Shown one piece after another: positions 43,582 through 53,474 of a DNA stretch of 64,000 bases. Numbering within the stretch: position 1 is the first letter of the stretch; the number at the start of each line of letters is the position of its first letter. A program made the translations under genes and the position numbers. The DNA comes from an uncultured bacterium (GTDB taxonomy: Bacteria; Elusimicrobiota; Elusimicrobia; Elusimicrobiales; Elusimicrobiaceae), in the NCBI GenBank assembly GCA_949294085.1, contig CASFFX010000008.1, positions 28,359-92,358 on the forward strand, read 5' to 3'. The notes beneath the pieces were generated by a model. That model saw only the letters and a list, made by a program, of their open reading frames with translations, was not told where the DNA came from and searched no databases.

Positions 43582-46110
43582 ATGGCAAAAAGATTTACCG
43601 AAAATGCGCAAAAAGTAATTCTGATTGCGCAGGAAGAGGCCAAACGCCTCAATCACGATTATGTAGGAACCGAACACATCCTGCTGGGGCTTAGTGCCAT
43701 AGAAGGCACCGTCTCTAACCGCATTCTCACCGGGCTGGGGGTTACCTTCCGCAAGGTGCGCCTGGAAATTGAAAAAATGGTGGGCATTGGCGATACGATT
43801 ATGCTGTTGGGCGAAATTCCGTTCACGCCGCGCGCCAAAAAAGTGCTGGAATTTTCGGTAGAAGAATCCCAAATGCTGGGTACGGAACACATCGGCACGG
43901 AACACATTTTGCTGGGGCTGATTCACGAAGAAGAAGGAATGGCCGGACGCATTTTGGAAAATTTGGGCGTTAAGCTGGACACCGTACGCGATGCGGTATT
44001 AAATTTCTTGGGGGACGCTTCCGCCGACGACATGGCCGAAGAATTAAACGACATGCCGCAGGAAATCAATTTGAATTCCATCCCCAAACGCGAGAGGGAA
44101 CAACCCGGCAAAAAACAAACCAAAACCCCCACGCTGGACGAATACACCCGCGACCTGACGAAACTGGCGGCCAAAAATCAGCTGGACCCGGTCATCGGGC
44201 GCGAAGAAGAGATTGAACGGCTGGTCCAAATTTTGGCCCGCCGCACCAAAAACAACCCCGTGCTGATTGGGGAACCGGGTGTCGGCAAAACGGCCATCGT
44301 GGAAGGGCTGGCGCAAAAAATGGCCCGCGGCGAAATTTCGGACGTATTGTGCAACAAACGCATTTTGGCGCTGGATTTGGCGTCCGTGGTAGCGGGCACC
44401 AAATACCGCGGCGAATTTGAACAGCGCTTAAAAAACATCATTGACGAACTGGCCGCCGCCAAAGACGCCATCATTTTTATTGACGAACTGCACACCATCA
44501 TCGGCGCCGGCGCGGCGGAAGGGTCCATAGACGCTTCCAATATGTTAAAGCCCGCCCTGGCCCGCGGCGAAGTGCAGTGCATCGGTGCCACCACTTTTGA
44601 CGAGTACCGCAAATACATTGAGGCCGACAGCGCCCTGGAACGCCGCTTTCAGCCCGTCGTGGCCGACCCGCCGGACGTGGACGAAACAATTGCCATCTTA
44701 AAAGGCATCCGCTCCAAATACGAGCAGCACCACAAAGTAAAATATACCGACGACGCCATCCGCGCCGCCGCTTCCATTGCGGACCGCTATATCACCGACC
44801 GCGCCATGCCCGACAAAGCCATTGACCTCTTTGACGAAGCCGGCGCCCGCGCCCGCTTGAAAAATGCGGTAATGCCGCCCGAAATCAAGCAAAAGCAAAT
44901 GGAATACAACCAGGCCGTACAGGAAAAAGAAGACGCCCTGGCCAATAAAGAATTTGAAAAAGCCGCCGCGGCCAAAGACACCGAAGAACGCCTCAAAGCG
45001 TATGTGGACCACCTCAAACAGCAATGGCACGAAAAGCACGATAAAGAAGTGCCCCAAGTAACCGAAGAAGACATTGCGCTGGTGGCCTCCAAATGGACGG
45101 GGATTCCCGTTACGCGGCTGACGCAGAGCGAAACCGAAAAGATTTTGCACATGGAAGAACACCTGCACGAGCGGATCATCGGGCAGGACGACGCGGTAAA
45201 AGCCGTTTCGCTGGCAATTCGCCGCAACCGCACCGGCCTGGGCAACCCGCACCGTCCCATTGGCGGATTTTTGTTCCTGGGGCCCACCGGCGTAGGCAAA
45301 ACGGAACTGGCCAAAAGTTTGGCGACGTTCCTGTTTGGCGACGAAGACGCCATGATTCGTTTGGACATGTCGGAATACATGGAAAAATTTGCCGTTTCGC
45401 GCCTCATCGGCGCGCCGCCCGGCTACGTGGGGTATGAAGAGGGCGGCCAACTGACGGAAGCCGTCCGCCGCCGCCCGTACAGCGTGGTGGTGCTGGACGA
45501 ATTGGAAAAAGCCCACCCGGACATTTACAACATTTTGCTCCAGGTGCTGGACGAGGGGGCCCTGTCGGACAATTTGGGCCACAAAGTCAGCTTCAAAAAC
45601 TGCGTGATTATTATGACGTCCAACGTAGGCGCGCGCGAAATTACCAACAAGGGAAACGCCCTGGGTTTTGCCGCCCGCCAAACGGCCGAACAGGAATACC
45701 AGGATATGCGCAAAAACGTGATGGACGAGGTGAAAAAAACCTTCAACCCGGAATTCATCAACCGCATTGACGAAATTGTGGTGTTCCACTCGCTGACCAA
45801 GGAAAACATCGGCCAGATTTTGGACTTGGCCTTAAAAGACGTGGACGCCAAACTGGCCGACAAAGAGCTGCACCTCAAGCTGACCCCCGCCGCCAAAGAT
45901 TTTTTGGTGGAAAAAGGCTTTGACGTGAAATTCGGGGCGCGCCCGCTGCTGCGCACGCTGCAGCGCGAACTGGAGGACCCGCTGGCGGAGAACATCCTCG
46001 TCAACCGGTATCCGGCGCATACCGAAATTGTAGTGGATTTGGACAAAAACGCCGGCAAATTGACGTTTTCCGGTGCGGCGGTGCCAGAAAAAACTGCCGT
46101 TACGATTTAA
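43582..46110 (+). CDS. clpC: ATP-dependent Clp protease ATPase subunit ClpC
   Basis: 842 residues from the ATG at 43582 ([10 protein letters not shown]). The N-domain has two repeats with TEHILLGL. Two AAA+ modules follow, with Walker [10 protein letters not shown] and GPTGVGKTE. Between them is a UVR-like helical segment (about 415-460), which separates ClpC from ClpA. AAA2 contains [25 protein letters not shown]. It unfolds proteins for ClpP, which is not in this window. The recA ATG follows 21 bases after, with no terminator between, so they may be co-transcribed. Confidence 0.96.
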   Translation: MAKRFTENAQKVILIAQEEAKRLNHDYVGTEHILLGLSAIEGTVSNRILTGLGVTFRKVRLEIEKMVGIGDTIMLLGEIPFTPRAKKVLEFSVEESQMLGTEHIGTEHILLGLIHEEEGMAGRILENLGVKLDTVRDAVLNFLGDASADDMAEELNDMPQEINLNSIPKREREQPGKKQTKTPTLDEYTRDLTKLAAKNQLDPVIGREEEIERLVQILARRTKNNPVLIGEPGVGKTAIVEGLAQKMARGEISDVLCNKRILALDLASVVAGTKYRGEFEQRLKNIIDELAAAKDAIIFIDELHTIIGAGAAEGSIDASNMLKPALARGEVQCIGATTFDEYRKYIEADSALERRFQPVVADPPDVDETIAILKGIRSKYEQHHKVKYTDDAIRAAASIADRYITDRAMPDKAIDLFDEAGARARLKNAVMPPEIKQKQMEYNQAVQEKEDALANKEFEKAAAAKDTEERLKAYVDHLKQQWHEKHDKEVPQVTEEDIALVASKWTGIPVTRLTQSETEKILHMEEHLHERIIGQDDAVKAVSLAIRRNRTGLGNPHRPIGGFLFLGPTGVGKTELAKSLATFLFGDEDAMIRLDMSEYMEKFAVSRLIGAPPGYVGYEEGGQLTEAVRRRPYSVVVLDELEKAHPDIYNILLQVLDEGALSDNLGHKVSFKNCVIIMTSNVGAREITNKGNALGFAARQTAEQEYQDMRKNVMDEVKKTFNPEFINRIDEIVVFHSLTKENIGQILDLALKDVDAKLADKELHLKLTPAAKDFLVEKGFDVKFGARPLLRTLQRELEDPLAENILVNRYPAHTEIVVDLDKNAGKLTFSGAAVPEKTAVTI

Positions 46111-46131
46111 CCTGATTGGAGGAGTAATTAA

Positions 46132-47217
46132 ATGGACGCAAACAAACAAAAAGCGCTTGAATTGGCCCTGGGCCAAATTGAGAAAGCTTTCGGAAAAGAA
46201 GCCATTTGCAAATTAGGCGGCGGAAGCGTGAAAAACGTGGAAGCCATCCCCACGGGCGCCCTGTCTTTGGATTTGGCCTTAGGCGTGGGCGGCCTGCCGC
46301 GCGGGCGCGTGATTGAAATTTACGGTCCCGAAGCGGGCGGTAAAACCACCCTTTCCCTGCATGTGGCGGCCCAAACCCAAAAGTTGGGCGGCACGGTGGC
46401 GTTTATTGACGCCGAACACGCGCTGGACCCGGTGTACGCCGCAAACCTGGGCGTCAACGTGGATGAGTTGCTGGTGTCCCAGCCGGACTCCGGCGAACAA
46501 GCCCTGGAAATTGCCGAAAAGTTGGTTCGCTCGGGCGCGATTGATTTGATTATTGTGGACTCGGTGGCCGCCCTGGTGCCGAAAGCCGAAATTGAAGGCG
46601 AAATGGGCGACGCGCACGTGGGCCTGCAGGCCCGCCTGATGAGCCAGGCGCTGCGCAAGCTGACCAGCATCCTCAACAAAACCAAAACGAGCATTATTTT
46701 CATCAACCAGCTCCGCCAGAAAATCGGCGTCATGTTTGGCAACCCGGAAACCACCCCCGGCGGCTTGGCACTTAAGTTTTACGCGTCCGTCCGCATTGAC
46801 GTACGCCGCATTGAAAACCTGAAAAAAGGCGACGAAATCATCGGCACTCGCGTGCGCGCCAAAGTAACCAAAAACAAGGTGGCGCCGCCGTACCGCCAAG
46901 CGGAATTTACGATGATTTTGGGCCACGGTATTTCGCGCGAAGCCTGCATTATTGACAAAGGCGTAGAAGCCGGGTTTATTGAAAAGAGCGGCAGCTGGTA
47001 CATCTATGGCCAGGAAAAATTGGGCCAAGGGGCCGACAATGCCCGCCAGTACCTGAAGGACAACCCGGAACTGGCCGCCGAAATTGAAGACAAGCTCTAC
47101 GTCAAATATCTCGGCCACCACTACAACGGCAAAAAAGCGGAACCCGCCGAAGCAAAACCGGCAGAAGCAAAACCCGCCGACAATGCCAAAGCCGAAAAGA
47201 AACCGGTCAAAAAATAG
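46132..47217 (+). CDS. recA: Recombinase RecA
   Basis: 361 residues. Walker A is [10 protein letters not shown], with alanine in place of the usual serine (GPESSGKTT). [22 protein letters not shown] and [22 protein letters not shown] form the central core. The C-terminus ends in lysine/alanine/proline repeats ([13 protein letters not shown]). GGAGGAG precedes the ATG. It forms filaments for recombination and the SOS response; no LexA-type operator is obvious upstream. Confidence 0.97.
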   Translation: MDANKQKALELALGQIEKAFGKEAICKLGGGSVKNVEAIPTGALSLDLALGVGGLPRGRVIEIYGPEAGGKTTLSLHVAAQTQKLGGTVAFIDAEHALDPVYAANLGVNVDELLVSQPDSGEQALEIAEKLVRSGAIDLIIVDSVAALVPKAEIEGEMGDAHVGLQARLMSQALRKLTSILNKTKTSIIFINQLRQKIGVMFGNPETTPGGLALKFYASVRIDVRRIENLKKGDEIIGTRVRAKVTKNKVAPPYRQAEFTMILGHGISREACIIDKGVEAGFIEKSGSWYIYGQEKLGQGADNARQYLKDNPELAAEIEDKLYVKYLGHHYNGKKAEPAEAKPAEAKPADNAKAEKKPVKK

Positions 47218-47225
47218 TTTCACTC

Positions 47226-47259
47226 ACAAAAAACCCCGCCAATCGGCGGGGTTTTTTGT
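47226..47259. terminator. Bidirectional terminator between recA and a pilin gene
   Basis: AAAAAACCCCGCC and GGCGGGGTTTTTT pair around a short loop; A's and T's on both sides suit both convergent genes. Confidence 0.93.
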
Positions 47260-47274
47260 GTAGCATCCATCTTC

Positions 47275-47760
47275 TTAAAACGGGTATGCTGTATCGCCGT
47301 CCAAATCAACAACAGACTGGCCATTGCTAAGGCTCTTGCAAAAGGAAATGCCTTTTTCCGTTTGAGGCATACACCAACGTCCTTCAAGCGCGGTTAACCA
47401 GTCTAAAGACGCTATAGAATGGCTAACAAGTGCAAGTGCGTAATTCCCTTGTTTATCGACTGCCATGGGGCCAATATACCACCCATACATAAAATTTTTA
47501 GTCTCAAACTCATAGTCATTCCCCGCCAAATGCTCCAGGCCTTCAAACACAATGTCTGGCTTTTCACACGGGCTAAAATTTCCTCCACTGGCCAACAAAC
47601 ACATATCCACGTTGTCCGCCATTTTTTTGAGGATTCCCATTGCCTCGGTTACGCGGGCTTTCTGCACCGTTTTTTCATACTGCGGCAGCGCCACCGCCGC
47701 CAGTATGCCGATGATTAACACCACGACTAATAATTCTATTAACGTAAAACCCTGTTTCAT
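47275..47760 (-). CDS. Type IV pilin-like protein
   Basis: 161 residues. After the leader MKQG the mature N-terminus FTLIELLVVVLIIGILAAVA is identical to that of the pilin at 29623. The variable domain keeps two cysteine pairs (MCLLAS...SPCEKP and RWCMPQ...SFCKSL) and ends DTAYPF. Mid-domain sequence has diverged. AGGAG precedes the ATG. The two pilins are 17 kb apart and neither is next to assembly genes, which suggests a dispersed pilin family in this genome. Confidence 0.9.
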   Translation of the reverse strand: MKQGFTLIELLVVVLIIGILAAVALPQYEKTVQKARVTEAMGILKKMADNVDMCLLASGGNFSPCEKPDIVFEGLEHLAGNDYEFETKNFMYGWYIGPMAVDKQGNYALALVSHSIASLDWLTALEGRWCMPQTEKGISFCKSLSNGQSVVDLDGDTAYPF

Positions 47761-47963
47761 TGTTTTCTCCTGTTCCGCCCGTATTTGGGCGTAATAATAG
47801 TGTAATAATTATCCTTTCATTTTGGCAACCGGCTTTGTAAATCCGGCGTTTTGCCCCGCCGGCAAGGATTTTTGATGTTTTTTGCTCATACGCAAAATTT
47901 ATCAAAAAAAAAACGAATCAAGCACTTCCAGAAAAAGGAACGCAAGGCCCTCTTTTTTATGCC

Positions 47964-48030
47964 GTTGCCGTTTATCCACGTTGTTGCGTTGTAATAAGGC
48001 CTTTTCCCTTGGTGTGGTTGCCGTTTATCC
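47964..48030 (+). repeat. Direct repeat pair, 14 bases each
   Basis: GTTGCCGTTTATCC occurs at 47964-47977 and at 48017-48030, 53 bases apart. Both copies are followed by A/G then C. Confidence 0.6.
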
Positions 48031-48160
48031 GCCCCTTTGTCCTGCTGATAAAAAGCGGTTTTGGCGGATTAGAAATTTTATTGTTTAAGCGCAGCGAGTT
48101 ATAAAATCTCCCGATAAAACCTGCTTTTTATAGGATACTGGGGCGGCGGTCTCTTTCGCA

Positions 48161-48182
48161 CTTTTTCTGCCGCCAGAAAAAG
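48161..48182. repeat. Perfect hairpin in the spacer
   Basis: CTTTTTCTG and CAGAAAAAG pair over nine bases around CCGC. No T-run beyond the stem on either strand. Confidence 0.55.
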
Positions 48183-48191
48183 TACCCCCCT

Positions 48192-48222
48192 CGCCGGGGT
48201 CAGGCACGCTATGCCCTTTAGG
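48192..48222 (+). repeat. Dispersed intergenic element, copy 2
   Basis: CGCCGGGGTCAGGCACGC followed by TATGCCCTTTAGG; related to 43447-43475. Confidence 0.4.
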
Positions 48223-48316
48223 CCACACCGTTTCTGTACGGTTGCACTCTTCCAAAAATAAGCCAAACCCCTTTCTATTCTTTCCCCATAGCCTTACCCT
48301 TTCCTTTCAAAAACCT

Positions 48317-48322
48317 TATAAT
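48317..48322 (+). promoter_or_regulatory. Leaderless-type promoter of the xer gene
   Basis: A perfect TATAAT ends six bases before the ATG at 48329; TTACCC lies 17 bases upstream of it. Confidence 0.6.
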
Positions 48323-48328
48323 TAAAGT

Positions 48329-49216
48329 ATGGATAATTTCTTATTGGAAGATTTCAAAAATCACCTGACCTTTGAGCGCCAACTTTCCAAAAATACGGTA
48401 GCGTCCTACGGGTCGGACGTGGAAAGCTTTTTGGAATACTGCCTGGCCAACGAAAAAGATCCCCTTCAAATAGAGCCCGACTTTTTGGACCAATACAACT
48501 ACCAGCTGCGCGAAGTGGAAAAACTGGCCCCGGCCAGCGTATTTCGCAAAATGGAAGCGATTAAATGCTTTTATAAATTTCTATTGATTGAAGAAAAAAT
48601 TAAAGAGGACCCCACCCGCTTTTTGAAATCGCCCAAACTGGCGCAAAAAATTCCCACCCAGCTTACCCGGGAAGAAATGGAGCGGCTGCTTTCATATCCG
48701 GCCAAAACCCTGGCGGAAATACGCACCGTAACCATTATAGAACTGCTTTACGCCGCCGGATTGCGCGTAAGCGAATTAATCAATTTGCGCCTGGAAAACG
48801 TCAACACGCAGGAAGGGTGGGTGCTGGCCTTTGGCAAGGGCGGCAAACAGCGTTTTGTGCCGATTCACCCGCAGGCCTGCAAACGGCTGCAGCAATACTT
48901 GGCCGTGCGCGAAGCGCACTTTGCCAGCAAGAACGTCGGCTCCGAAGTGTTTTTGAACAAAAACGGCAAAAAAATCAGCCGCGTGTCCGTTTGGAAAGAC
49001 CTGGCCGACCTGGGCCGCAAAGCCAATATTTCCCAGCCGCTTCACCCGCACCTTTTCCGCCATACGTTTGCCAGCCACCTGCTGCAAGGCGGCGCCGACC
49101 TGAGAAGCCTGCAGGAAATGCTGGGCCATGCCAATTTGACCACCACCCAAATCTATACCCATTTGGATGTGGGCGACCTGAAAAACAAACACAAAAAATT
49201 TCACCCCCGCAGCTAA
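48329..49216 (+). CDS. xerD: Tyrosine recombinase XerC/XerD
   Basis: 295 residues, the normal Xer size. The N-terminal SAM-like core-binding domain has LSKNTVASYGSDVESF. The catalytic residues are in LLYAAGLRVSELINL (Arg), GKGGKQR (Lys), HPHLFRHTFASHLL (His-x-x-Arg), LGHANLTTTQIYTH (His and Tyr). It resolves chromosome dimers at dif. Whether it is XerC, XerD or a single-recombinase XerH type cannot be decided here. No integron, phage or dif-like site was noticed beside it, so it looks like the housekeeping enzyme. Confidence 0.93.
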   Translation: MDNFLLEDFKNHLTFERQLSKNTVASYGSDVESFLEYCLANEKDPLQIEPDFLDQYNYQLREVEKLAPASVFRKMEAIKCFYKFLLIEEKIKEDPTRFLKSPKLAQKIPTQLTREEMERLLSYPAKTLAEIRTVTIIELLYAAGLRVSELINLRLENVNTQEGWVLAFGKGGKQRFVPIHPQACKRLQQYLAVREAHFASKNVGSEVFLNKNGKKISRVSVWKDLADLGRKANISQPLHPHLFRHTFASHLLQGGADLRSLQEMLGHANLTTTQIYTHLDVGDLKNKHKKFHPRS

Positions 49217-49259
49217 CCCGCCGCGCAAAGGCCTGCTGATTTTGAGAGTCAAAAATTGT

Positions 49260-49265
49260 TAAAAT
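49260..49265 (+). promoter_or_regulatory. Leaderless-type promoter of leuS
   Basis: TAAAAT ends nine bases before the ATG at 49275; no ribosome site is visible in that gap. Confidence 0.45.
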
Positions 49266-49274
49266 AAAAGTATT

Positions 49275-51788
49275 ATGAGTATTGATAATTTTCCGCAGAT
49301 TGACAAAAAACAACAAGAACGCTGGGAAAAAGCCAACCTTTTTGCCAGCCCGAAAATGCCCAAAGGCAAAAAATTTTATTGCTTGGACATGTTCCCTTAT
49401 CCCTCCGGCGCGGGGCTGCACGTCGGCCACCCGGAAGGATATACCGCTTCGGACATTTTGGTACGCTATAAACTGATGAACGGCTACGACGTACTGCACC
49501 CCATGGGGTGGGACGCCTTCGGCCTACCTGCGGAAAACTATGCCATCGCCACGGGGATTCACCCGCGGATTACCACTCATAAAAACATTGCCAACTTCAA
49601 ACGCCAAATCAAATCCATCGGTCTGGCGTACGATTGGAGCCGGGAAATTGACACCACCGACCCCAAATACTACAAATGGACCCAATGGATTTTCCTGCAG
49701 CTTTTCAAAAAGGGACTGGCGTATGAATCCACCGTACCGATTAACTGGTGTCCCTCGTGCAAAACGGGCTTAGCCAACGAAGAAGTGTTCAACGGCAAGT
49801 GCGAACGCTGCGGCCACCAAATTGAACGCAAGGCCCTGCGCCAATGGATTTTGCGCATTACCAACTACGCCGAAAAACTGCTGGCCGGGCTGGACCAGCT
49901 GGACTGGCCCGAAAGCACGCTGACGATGCAGCGCAACTGGATTGGTAAATCCAACGGGGCGGAAGTGAAATTCAAACTGGAAGGACACGACGAGGTGTTA
50001 ACCGTATTCACCACCCGCCCGGACACGCTTTTCGGCGCGACGTACATGGTCGTTTCGCCGGAACATCCGATTTTGAACAAAATTGTAACGCCCGAACAAA
50101 AAGCCGCGGTACAGCAGTACCAGGCGCAAGCCGCCAAAAAGAGCGACTTGGAACGCGGCGACTTAAATAAAGACAAAACCGGCGTTTTTACCGGCGCGTA
50201 TGCCATCAACCCGGTGAACGGCAAAAAAATCCCGGTGTGGACGTCCGACTATGTGCTGATGGGCTACGGTACCGGCGCCATTATGGCCGTACCCGCCCAC
50301 GACGAACGCGACTACGCCTTCGCCAAAAAATTCGGGCTGGACATTATTGAAGTCATCAAAAGCGAACAAGGCGTGGAAAAAGAAGCTTTTACCGGGGACG
50401 GCGAACTCGTCAACTCCGGCTTCTTAAACGGCCTGCACGTAAAAGAATCCAAAGCCGCCATGATCAAATGGCTTTCGGAACGCGGCCTGGGCAACGCCAA
50501 AACCACCTATAAACTGCGCGATTGGGTTTTTGCCCGCCAGCGCTATTGGGGGGAACCGATTCCCATTGTGCATTGCCCCAAATGCGGGGTAGTGCCCCTG
50601 CCGGAAGATCAGCTGCCGCTGACGCTGCCGGAAGTGGAAAAATTTGAACCGTCCGGCACCGGCGAATCGCCGCTTTCCACGGTGGACAGCTGGGTAAACA
50701 CCACCTGCCCGCATTGCGGCGGCCCGGCCAAACGCGAAACCAACACCATGCCCCAATGGGCCGGCTCGTGCTGGTATTACCTGCGCTATATGGACCCGCA
50801 CAACGACAAAGCCCTCGTGGACCCGGCCATTGAAAAAGCCTACGGCCCGGTGGACTGCTACATCGGCGGGGCGGAACACGCCGTACTGCACCTGCTGTAC
50901 GCGCGGTTCTGGCACCATGTGCTGTTTGATCTGGGCGTCGTCAGCCACCCCGAGCCGTTCCAAAAACTGCGCCACCAGGGGATGATTTTGGCGTTTTCGT
51001 ACCGCGACAAAATGGGCAACTACCACGGCTACGACGAAATTGATTTCAAAGACGGAAAAGCCTTCTTAAAAACCACCGGGGAAGAACTCTCCCCCATGGT
51101 GGAAAAGATGTCCAAATCCAAAAAGAACGTCATCAATCCGGACGACATTCTCTGCCAATACGGCGCGGATGCGTTCCGCATGTACGAAATGTTCATGGGC
51201 CCGTTTGAAGCCAGCAAACCCTGGGACATGAAAGGCATTGAAGGCATTTCCCGTTTTTTGAAACGGGTGGCAGGCTGGAGCGAAAACGTAAAATTTTCGC
51301 AGCAGCCGGACCCGCGCAAAAGCGAAATTCTGAAGAACAAAACGATTGCCAAAGTGAACGAAGACATCGAAAACTTCCGCTTTAATACGGCCATTTCTGC
51401 GCTGATGGTGTTTTTTAACGACATCAGCAAGCTGCCGCAAGTCAGCCAGGGCATGTTCCAAACGTTTATCAAACTGCTGCACCCCTTCGCCCCGCATTTG
51501 ACGGAGGAAATCTGGCAGGAAAAAGGCTACGAAGGGTTTGTAGTCAAATCCGCCTGGCCGACGGCAGACGCGGCCCTGATGCAGGACGATACGCAGGAAA
51601 TCGGCGTACAGGTAAACGGCAAAGTGCGCGACCGCATTGCCGTGCCCACCAACGCCTCCCGCGAAGAAATTGAAAAAATCGCCCTCGCCAGCGCCAAAGT
51701 GCAGCGCAGTTTGGAAGGGTTGGAAATCAAAAAAGTGATTGTGGTCCCCGGGCGCATGGTCAGTTTGGTGGCCGCCCCCAAAAAATAA
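49275..51788 (+). CDS. leuS: Leucyl-tRNA synthetase
   Basis: 837 residues. MFPYPSGAGLHVGHPEGYT holds the HIGH motif (HVGH). The editing domain lies at about 220-400 (TTRPDTLFGATYMVV, TGAIMAVPAHDERDYAFA). KMSKSKKN is the KMSKS loop and an anticodon-binding domain follows. It charges tRNA-Leu. It is the first gene of leuS-lptE-holA, an order also found in E. coli. Confidence 0.97.
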   Translation: MSIDNFPQIDKKQQERWEKANLFASPKMPKGKKFYCLDMFPYPSGAGLHVGHPEGYTASDILVRYKLMNGYDVLHPMGWDAFGLPAENYAIATGIHPRITTHKNIANFKRQIKSIGLAYDWSREIDTTDPKYYKWTQWIFLQLFKKGLAYESTVPINWCPSCKTGLANEEVFNGKCERCGHQIERKALRQWILRITNYAEKLLAGLDQLDWPESTLTMQRNWIGKSNGAEVKFKLEGHDEVLTVFTTRPDTLFGATYMVVSPEHPILNKIVTPEQKAAVQQYQAQAAKKSDLERGDLNKDKTGVFTGAYAINPVNGKKIPVWTSDYVLMGYGTGAIMAVPAHDERDYAFAKKFGLDIIEVIKSEQGVEKEAFTGDGELVNSGFLNGLHVKESKAAMIKWLSERGLGNAKTTYKLRDWVFARQRYWGEPIPIVHCPKCGVVPLPEDQLPLTLPEVEKFEPSGTGESPLSTVDSWVNTTCPHCGGPAKRETNTMPQWAGSCWYYLRYMDPHNDKALVDPAIEKAYGPVDCYIGGAEHAVLHLLYARFWHHVLFDLGVVSHPEPFQKLRHQGMILAFSYRDKMGNYHGYDEIDFKDGKAFLKTTGEELSPMVEKMSKSKKNVINPDDILCQYGADAFRMYEMFMGPFEASKPWDMKGIEGISRFLKRVAGWSENVKFSQQPDPRKSEILKNKTIAKVNEDIENFRFNTAISALMVFFNDISKLPQVSQGMFQTFIKLLHPFAPHLTEEIWQEKGYEGFVVKSAWPTADAALMQDDTQEIGVQVNGKVRDRIAVPTNASREEIEKIALASAKVQRSLEGLEIKKVIVVPGRMVSLVAAPKK

Positions 51789-51827
51789 TCTGCCGGCCGC
51801 GCAAGCGGCCCGGAACATGGAGCGTAT

Positions 51828-52409
51828 ATGAAAAAATTCCTGTCGGTTTTATGCGCCGCCGCCGCGTTGGCCGCGTGCGCCAGCGAAGGGGCCGTGTACA
51901 AACCGCAAGCCCAAATTATGCCGCAGCACATCAAAAAAATCGCCGTGCGGCAAATCCTCAACAAAACGGAAGTGTTCGCGTTGGAGGATAAATTTTACAA
52001 CGAATTGTACGACGAATTTTTGCGCAACGGTTCGTATCAAATCGTGGCGGAAAACAACGGGGCGGAAGGCGTGGTGGTAACCACCATTTCGCGCTATTTG
52101 AACGTGCCGATCCAATATGACAGCCAGCTGATTCCCACCGTGTACCGCATGGACATTTGGCTGGACGTGGTGTTTATGGACAAAACGACCAATGCCCCCG
52201 TCTGGCGCGAGCCGGCCTTTTTGGGCACGCAGATTTATGCGGCCTCCACCCTGCCCGGCGGCATGACCGAAGTGCAGGCGCGCGACGTCATTTTCCAAAA
52301 GCTTTCCAAGGACATCGTCAAACGCACGGTGGACGGGTTTGGCTCGGTCATGAGTGAAAACAAAAAGAAAGTGATGAACAACCCCGAATACACCACCATC
52401 ACACAGTAA
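51828..52409 (+). CDS. lptE: LptE-like LPS-assembly lipoprotein
   Basis: 193 residues with lipoprotein signal MKKFLSVLCAAAALAACAS (lipobox LAAC). The body has the short beta-alpha pattern of LptE/LptE-related proteins: KKIAVRQILNKTEVFALEDKF, then LYDEFLRNGSYQIVAE, typical of the family's N-terminal third. The position between leuS and holA is that of lptE in E. coli, which strongly supports the call. LptE plugs the LptD barrel that inserts LPS. GGAG precedes the ATG. An unusual C-terminal charged tail (about 170-193) is present. Confidence 0.82.
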   Translation: MKKFLSVLCAAAALAACASEGAVYKPQAQIMPQHIKKIAVRQILNKTEVFALEDKFYNELYDEFLRNGSYQIVAENNGAEGVVVTTISRYLNVPIQYDSQLIPTVYRMDIWLDVVFMDKTTNAPVWREPAFLGTQIYAASTLPGGMTEVQARDVIFQKLSKDIVKRTVDGFGSVMSENKKKVMNNPEYTTITQ

Positions 52410-52410
52410 T

Positions 52411-53421
52411 ATGGCCAAAATCTCCGCGGATAAACTGCACGCAGAACTTGCCAAAAATACCGTTTCCCCCGTCTATTTGCTGACGGGGGAAGACGTCTAT
52501 CGCAAAAATTTGGTAATTCAAAAAATCCGCGAAGTGCTCCACCCGGACGATTTCAACTTTTACCAAAGCGAGGCGGACAAGGCCGACCTAGGCGAAGTGC
52601 TGGCGCTGGCCAACACGTCGCCTGTATTTTCGGACTGCCGCCTCATCGTGCTTAAAGGCATTGAAAAACTGCGCAAAGAACCCAAAGAAGCGCTCATCCG
52701 CTATTTGGACAATCCCCTCCCCACCACTACGCTGGTGCTGACGCACAACGATTCCAAAAAAATGAAAACGGAAAAAGTGCTGGCCGAAGTATGCGCCGAC
52801 GCGGGGCGGGTGGTGAATTTTGAAGAGCTGAAAAAAGACGAACTGAACGCCTGGGTGCGCCAAAAACTGCAGGAAAAAGGCCTGAAGCCGGACTTTGATT
52901 CGGTAGATTTGCTGTGCGAAAGCATTGGCGGCGAATTGAACGCGTTGGAAAACGAAATAGAAAAGCTTTCCCTCTACACGGCCGACCGGACCGACAAAGC
53001 CCTGACCAAAGAGGACGTGCTGGCCTGCATCGGTTTTAGCAAAGAGGAAAACCCGTTTGACCTTTCCAACGCCATTACCGCGTGCAACAAAAACCGCGCC
53101 GTACAGTTGGTGGACAAACTGGTGGACGACGGCGAAGAACCGGTGGCCATTTTAAGCAAGATGACGTTTCCTATTCTTAAAATGGCGCGCATCAAACGCT
53201 TGAGCGACGCGGGTATGGCCCCGGCCGAAATTTTACGGGCGGCGGGCTTATTTTTTTGGGAAAGCCGCTTGGTGCAGGCGGCCCGCAGTTTTCCCCCGCA
53301 AAAGAACTTTCTAAACGCCCTAAACCGCATTATAGAGGCGGACGCCGCCTTCAAATCGTCCACCCCGTCGGACCCCAAAATTCCGCTCAAAGGCATTTTG
53401 CTTACGCTTTTTAGCAAATAA
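52411..53421 (+). CDS. holA: DNA polymerase III delta subunit
   Basis: 336 residues. PVYLLTGEDVYRKNLVIQKI at the start, NTSPVFSDCRLIVLKGIEKL, and the lid-domain LLCESIGGELNALENEIEKLSLY are HolA signatures. It opens the sliding clamp in the clamp loader. It starts one base after the lptE stop with no visible ribosome site, so translation is probably coupled. Confidence 0.93.
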   Translation: MAKISADKLHAELAKNTVSPVYLLTGEDVYRKNLVIQKIREVLHPDDFNFYQSEADKADLGEVLALANTSPVFSDCRLIVLKGIEKLRKEPKEALIRYLDNPLPTTTLVLTHNDSKKMKTEKVLAEVCADAGRVVNFEELKKDELNAWVRQKLQEKGLKPDFDSVDLLCESIGGELNALENEIEKLSLYTADRTDKALTKEDVLACIGFSKEENPFDLSNAITACNKNRAVQLVDKLVDDGEEPVAILSKMTFPILKMARIKRLSDAGMAPAEILRAAGLFFWESRLVQAARSFPPQKNFLNALNRIIEADAAFKSSTPSDPKIPLKGILLTLFSK

Positions 53422-53424
53422 GAA

Positions 53425-53452
53425 GGGAAGCTTCCTCCCCCGAAAGCTTCCC
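53425..53452. terminator. Possible terminator between holA and the beta-barrel gene
   Basis: GGGAAGCTT and AAGCTTCCC form a perfect nine-base-pair stem. T-tracts are poor on both strands (GTTT on plus, CTTCTTATTTG on minus). Confidence 0.45.
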
Positions 53453-53474
53453 CGTTTACCCCCCGTTCTTCCCT

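Larger units (their letters stand above)
47761..48328. other. Long non-coding spacer between pilin and xer genes
   Basis: About 570 bases, the longest gap in the window. From left to right it holds the pilin leader, an imperfect CCGGCG/CGCCGG inverted repeat near 47845, two copies of a 14-base direct repeat, a perfect hairpin at 48161-48182, a dispersed GC element at 48192-48222 and the xer promoter. A 68-codon frame at 47882-48088 has low-complexity basic sequence and overlaps the direct repeats; I do not believe it is a gene. It may be a decayed gene or insertion scar. Confidence 0.6.

Noticed and set aside
44698..45789. 363-codon minus-strand frame inside clpC
   Set aside because: Antisense shadow of the clpC AAA+ modules.
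47882..48088. 68-codon plus-strand frame in the long spacer
   Set aside because: Basic low-complexity sequence that overlaps the direct repeats, no ribosome site and no recognisable family.
48329..49216. Xer gene as a phage or integron integrase
   Set aside because: It has normal Xer length and motifs, and no attachment site, cassette or phage gene is nearby.
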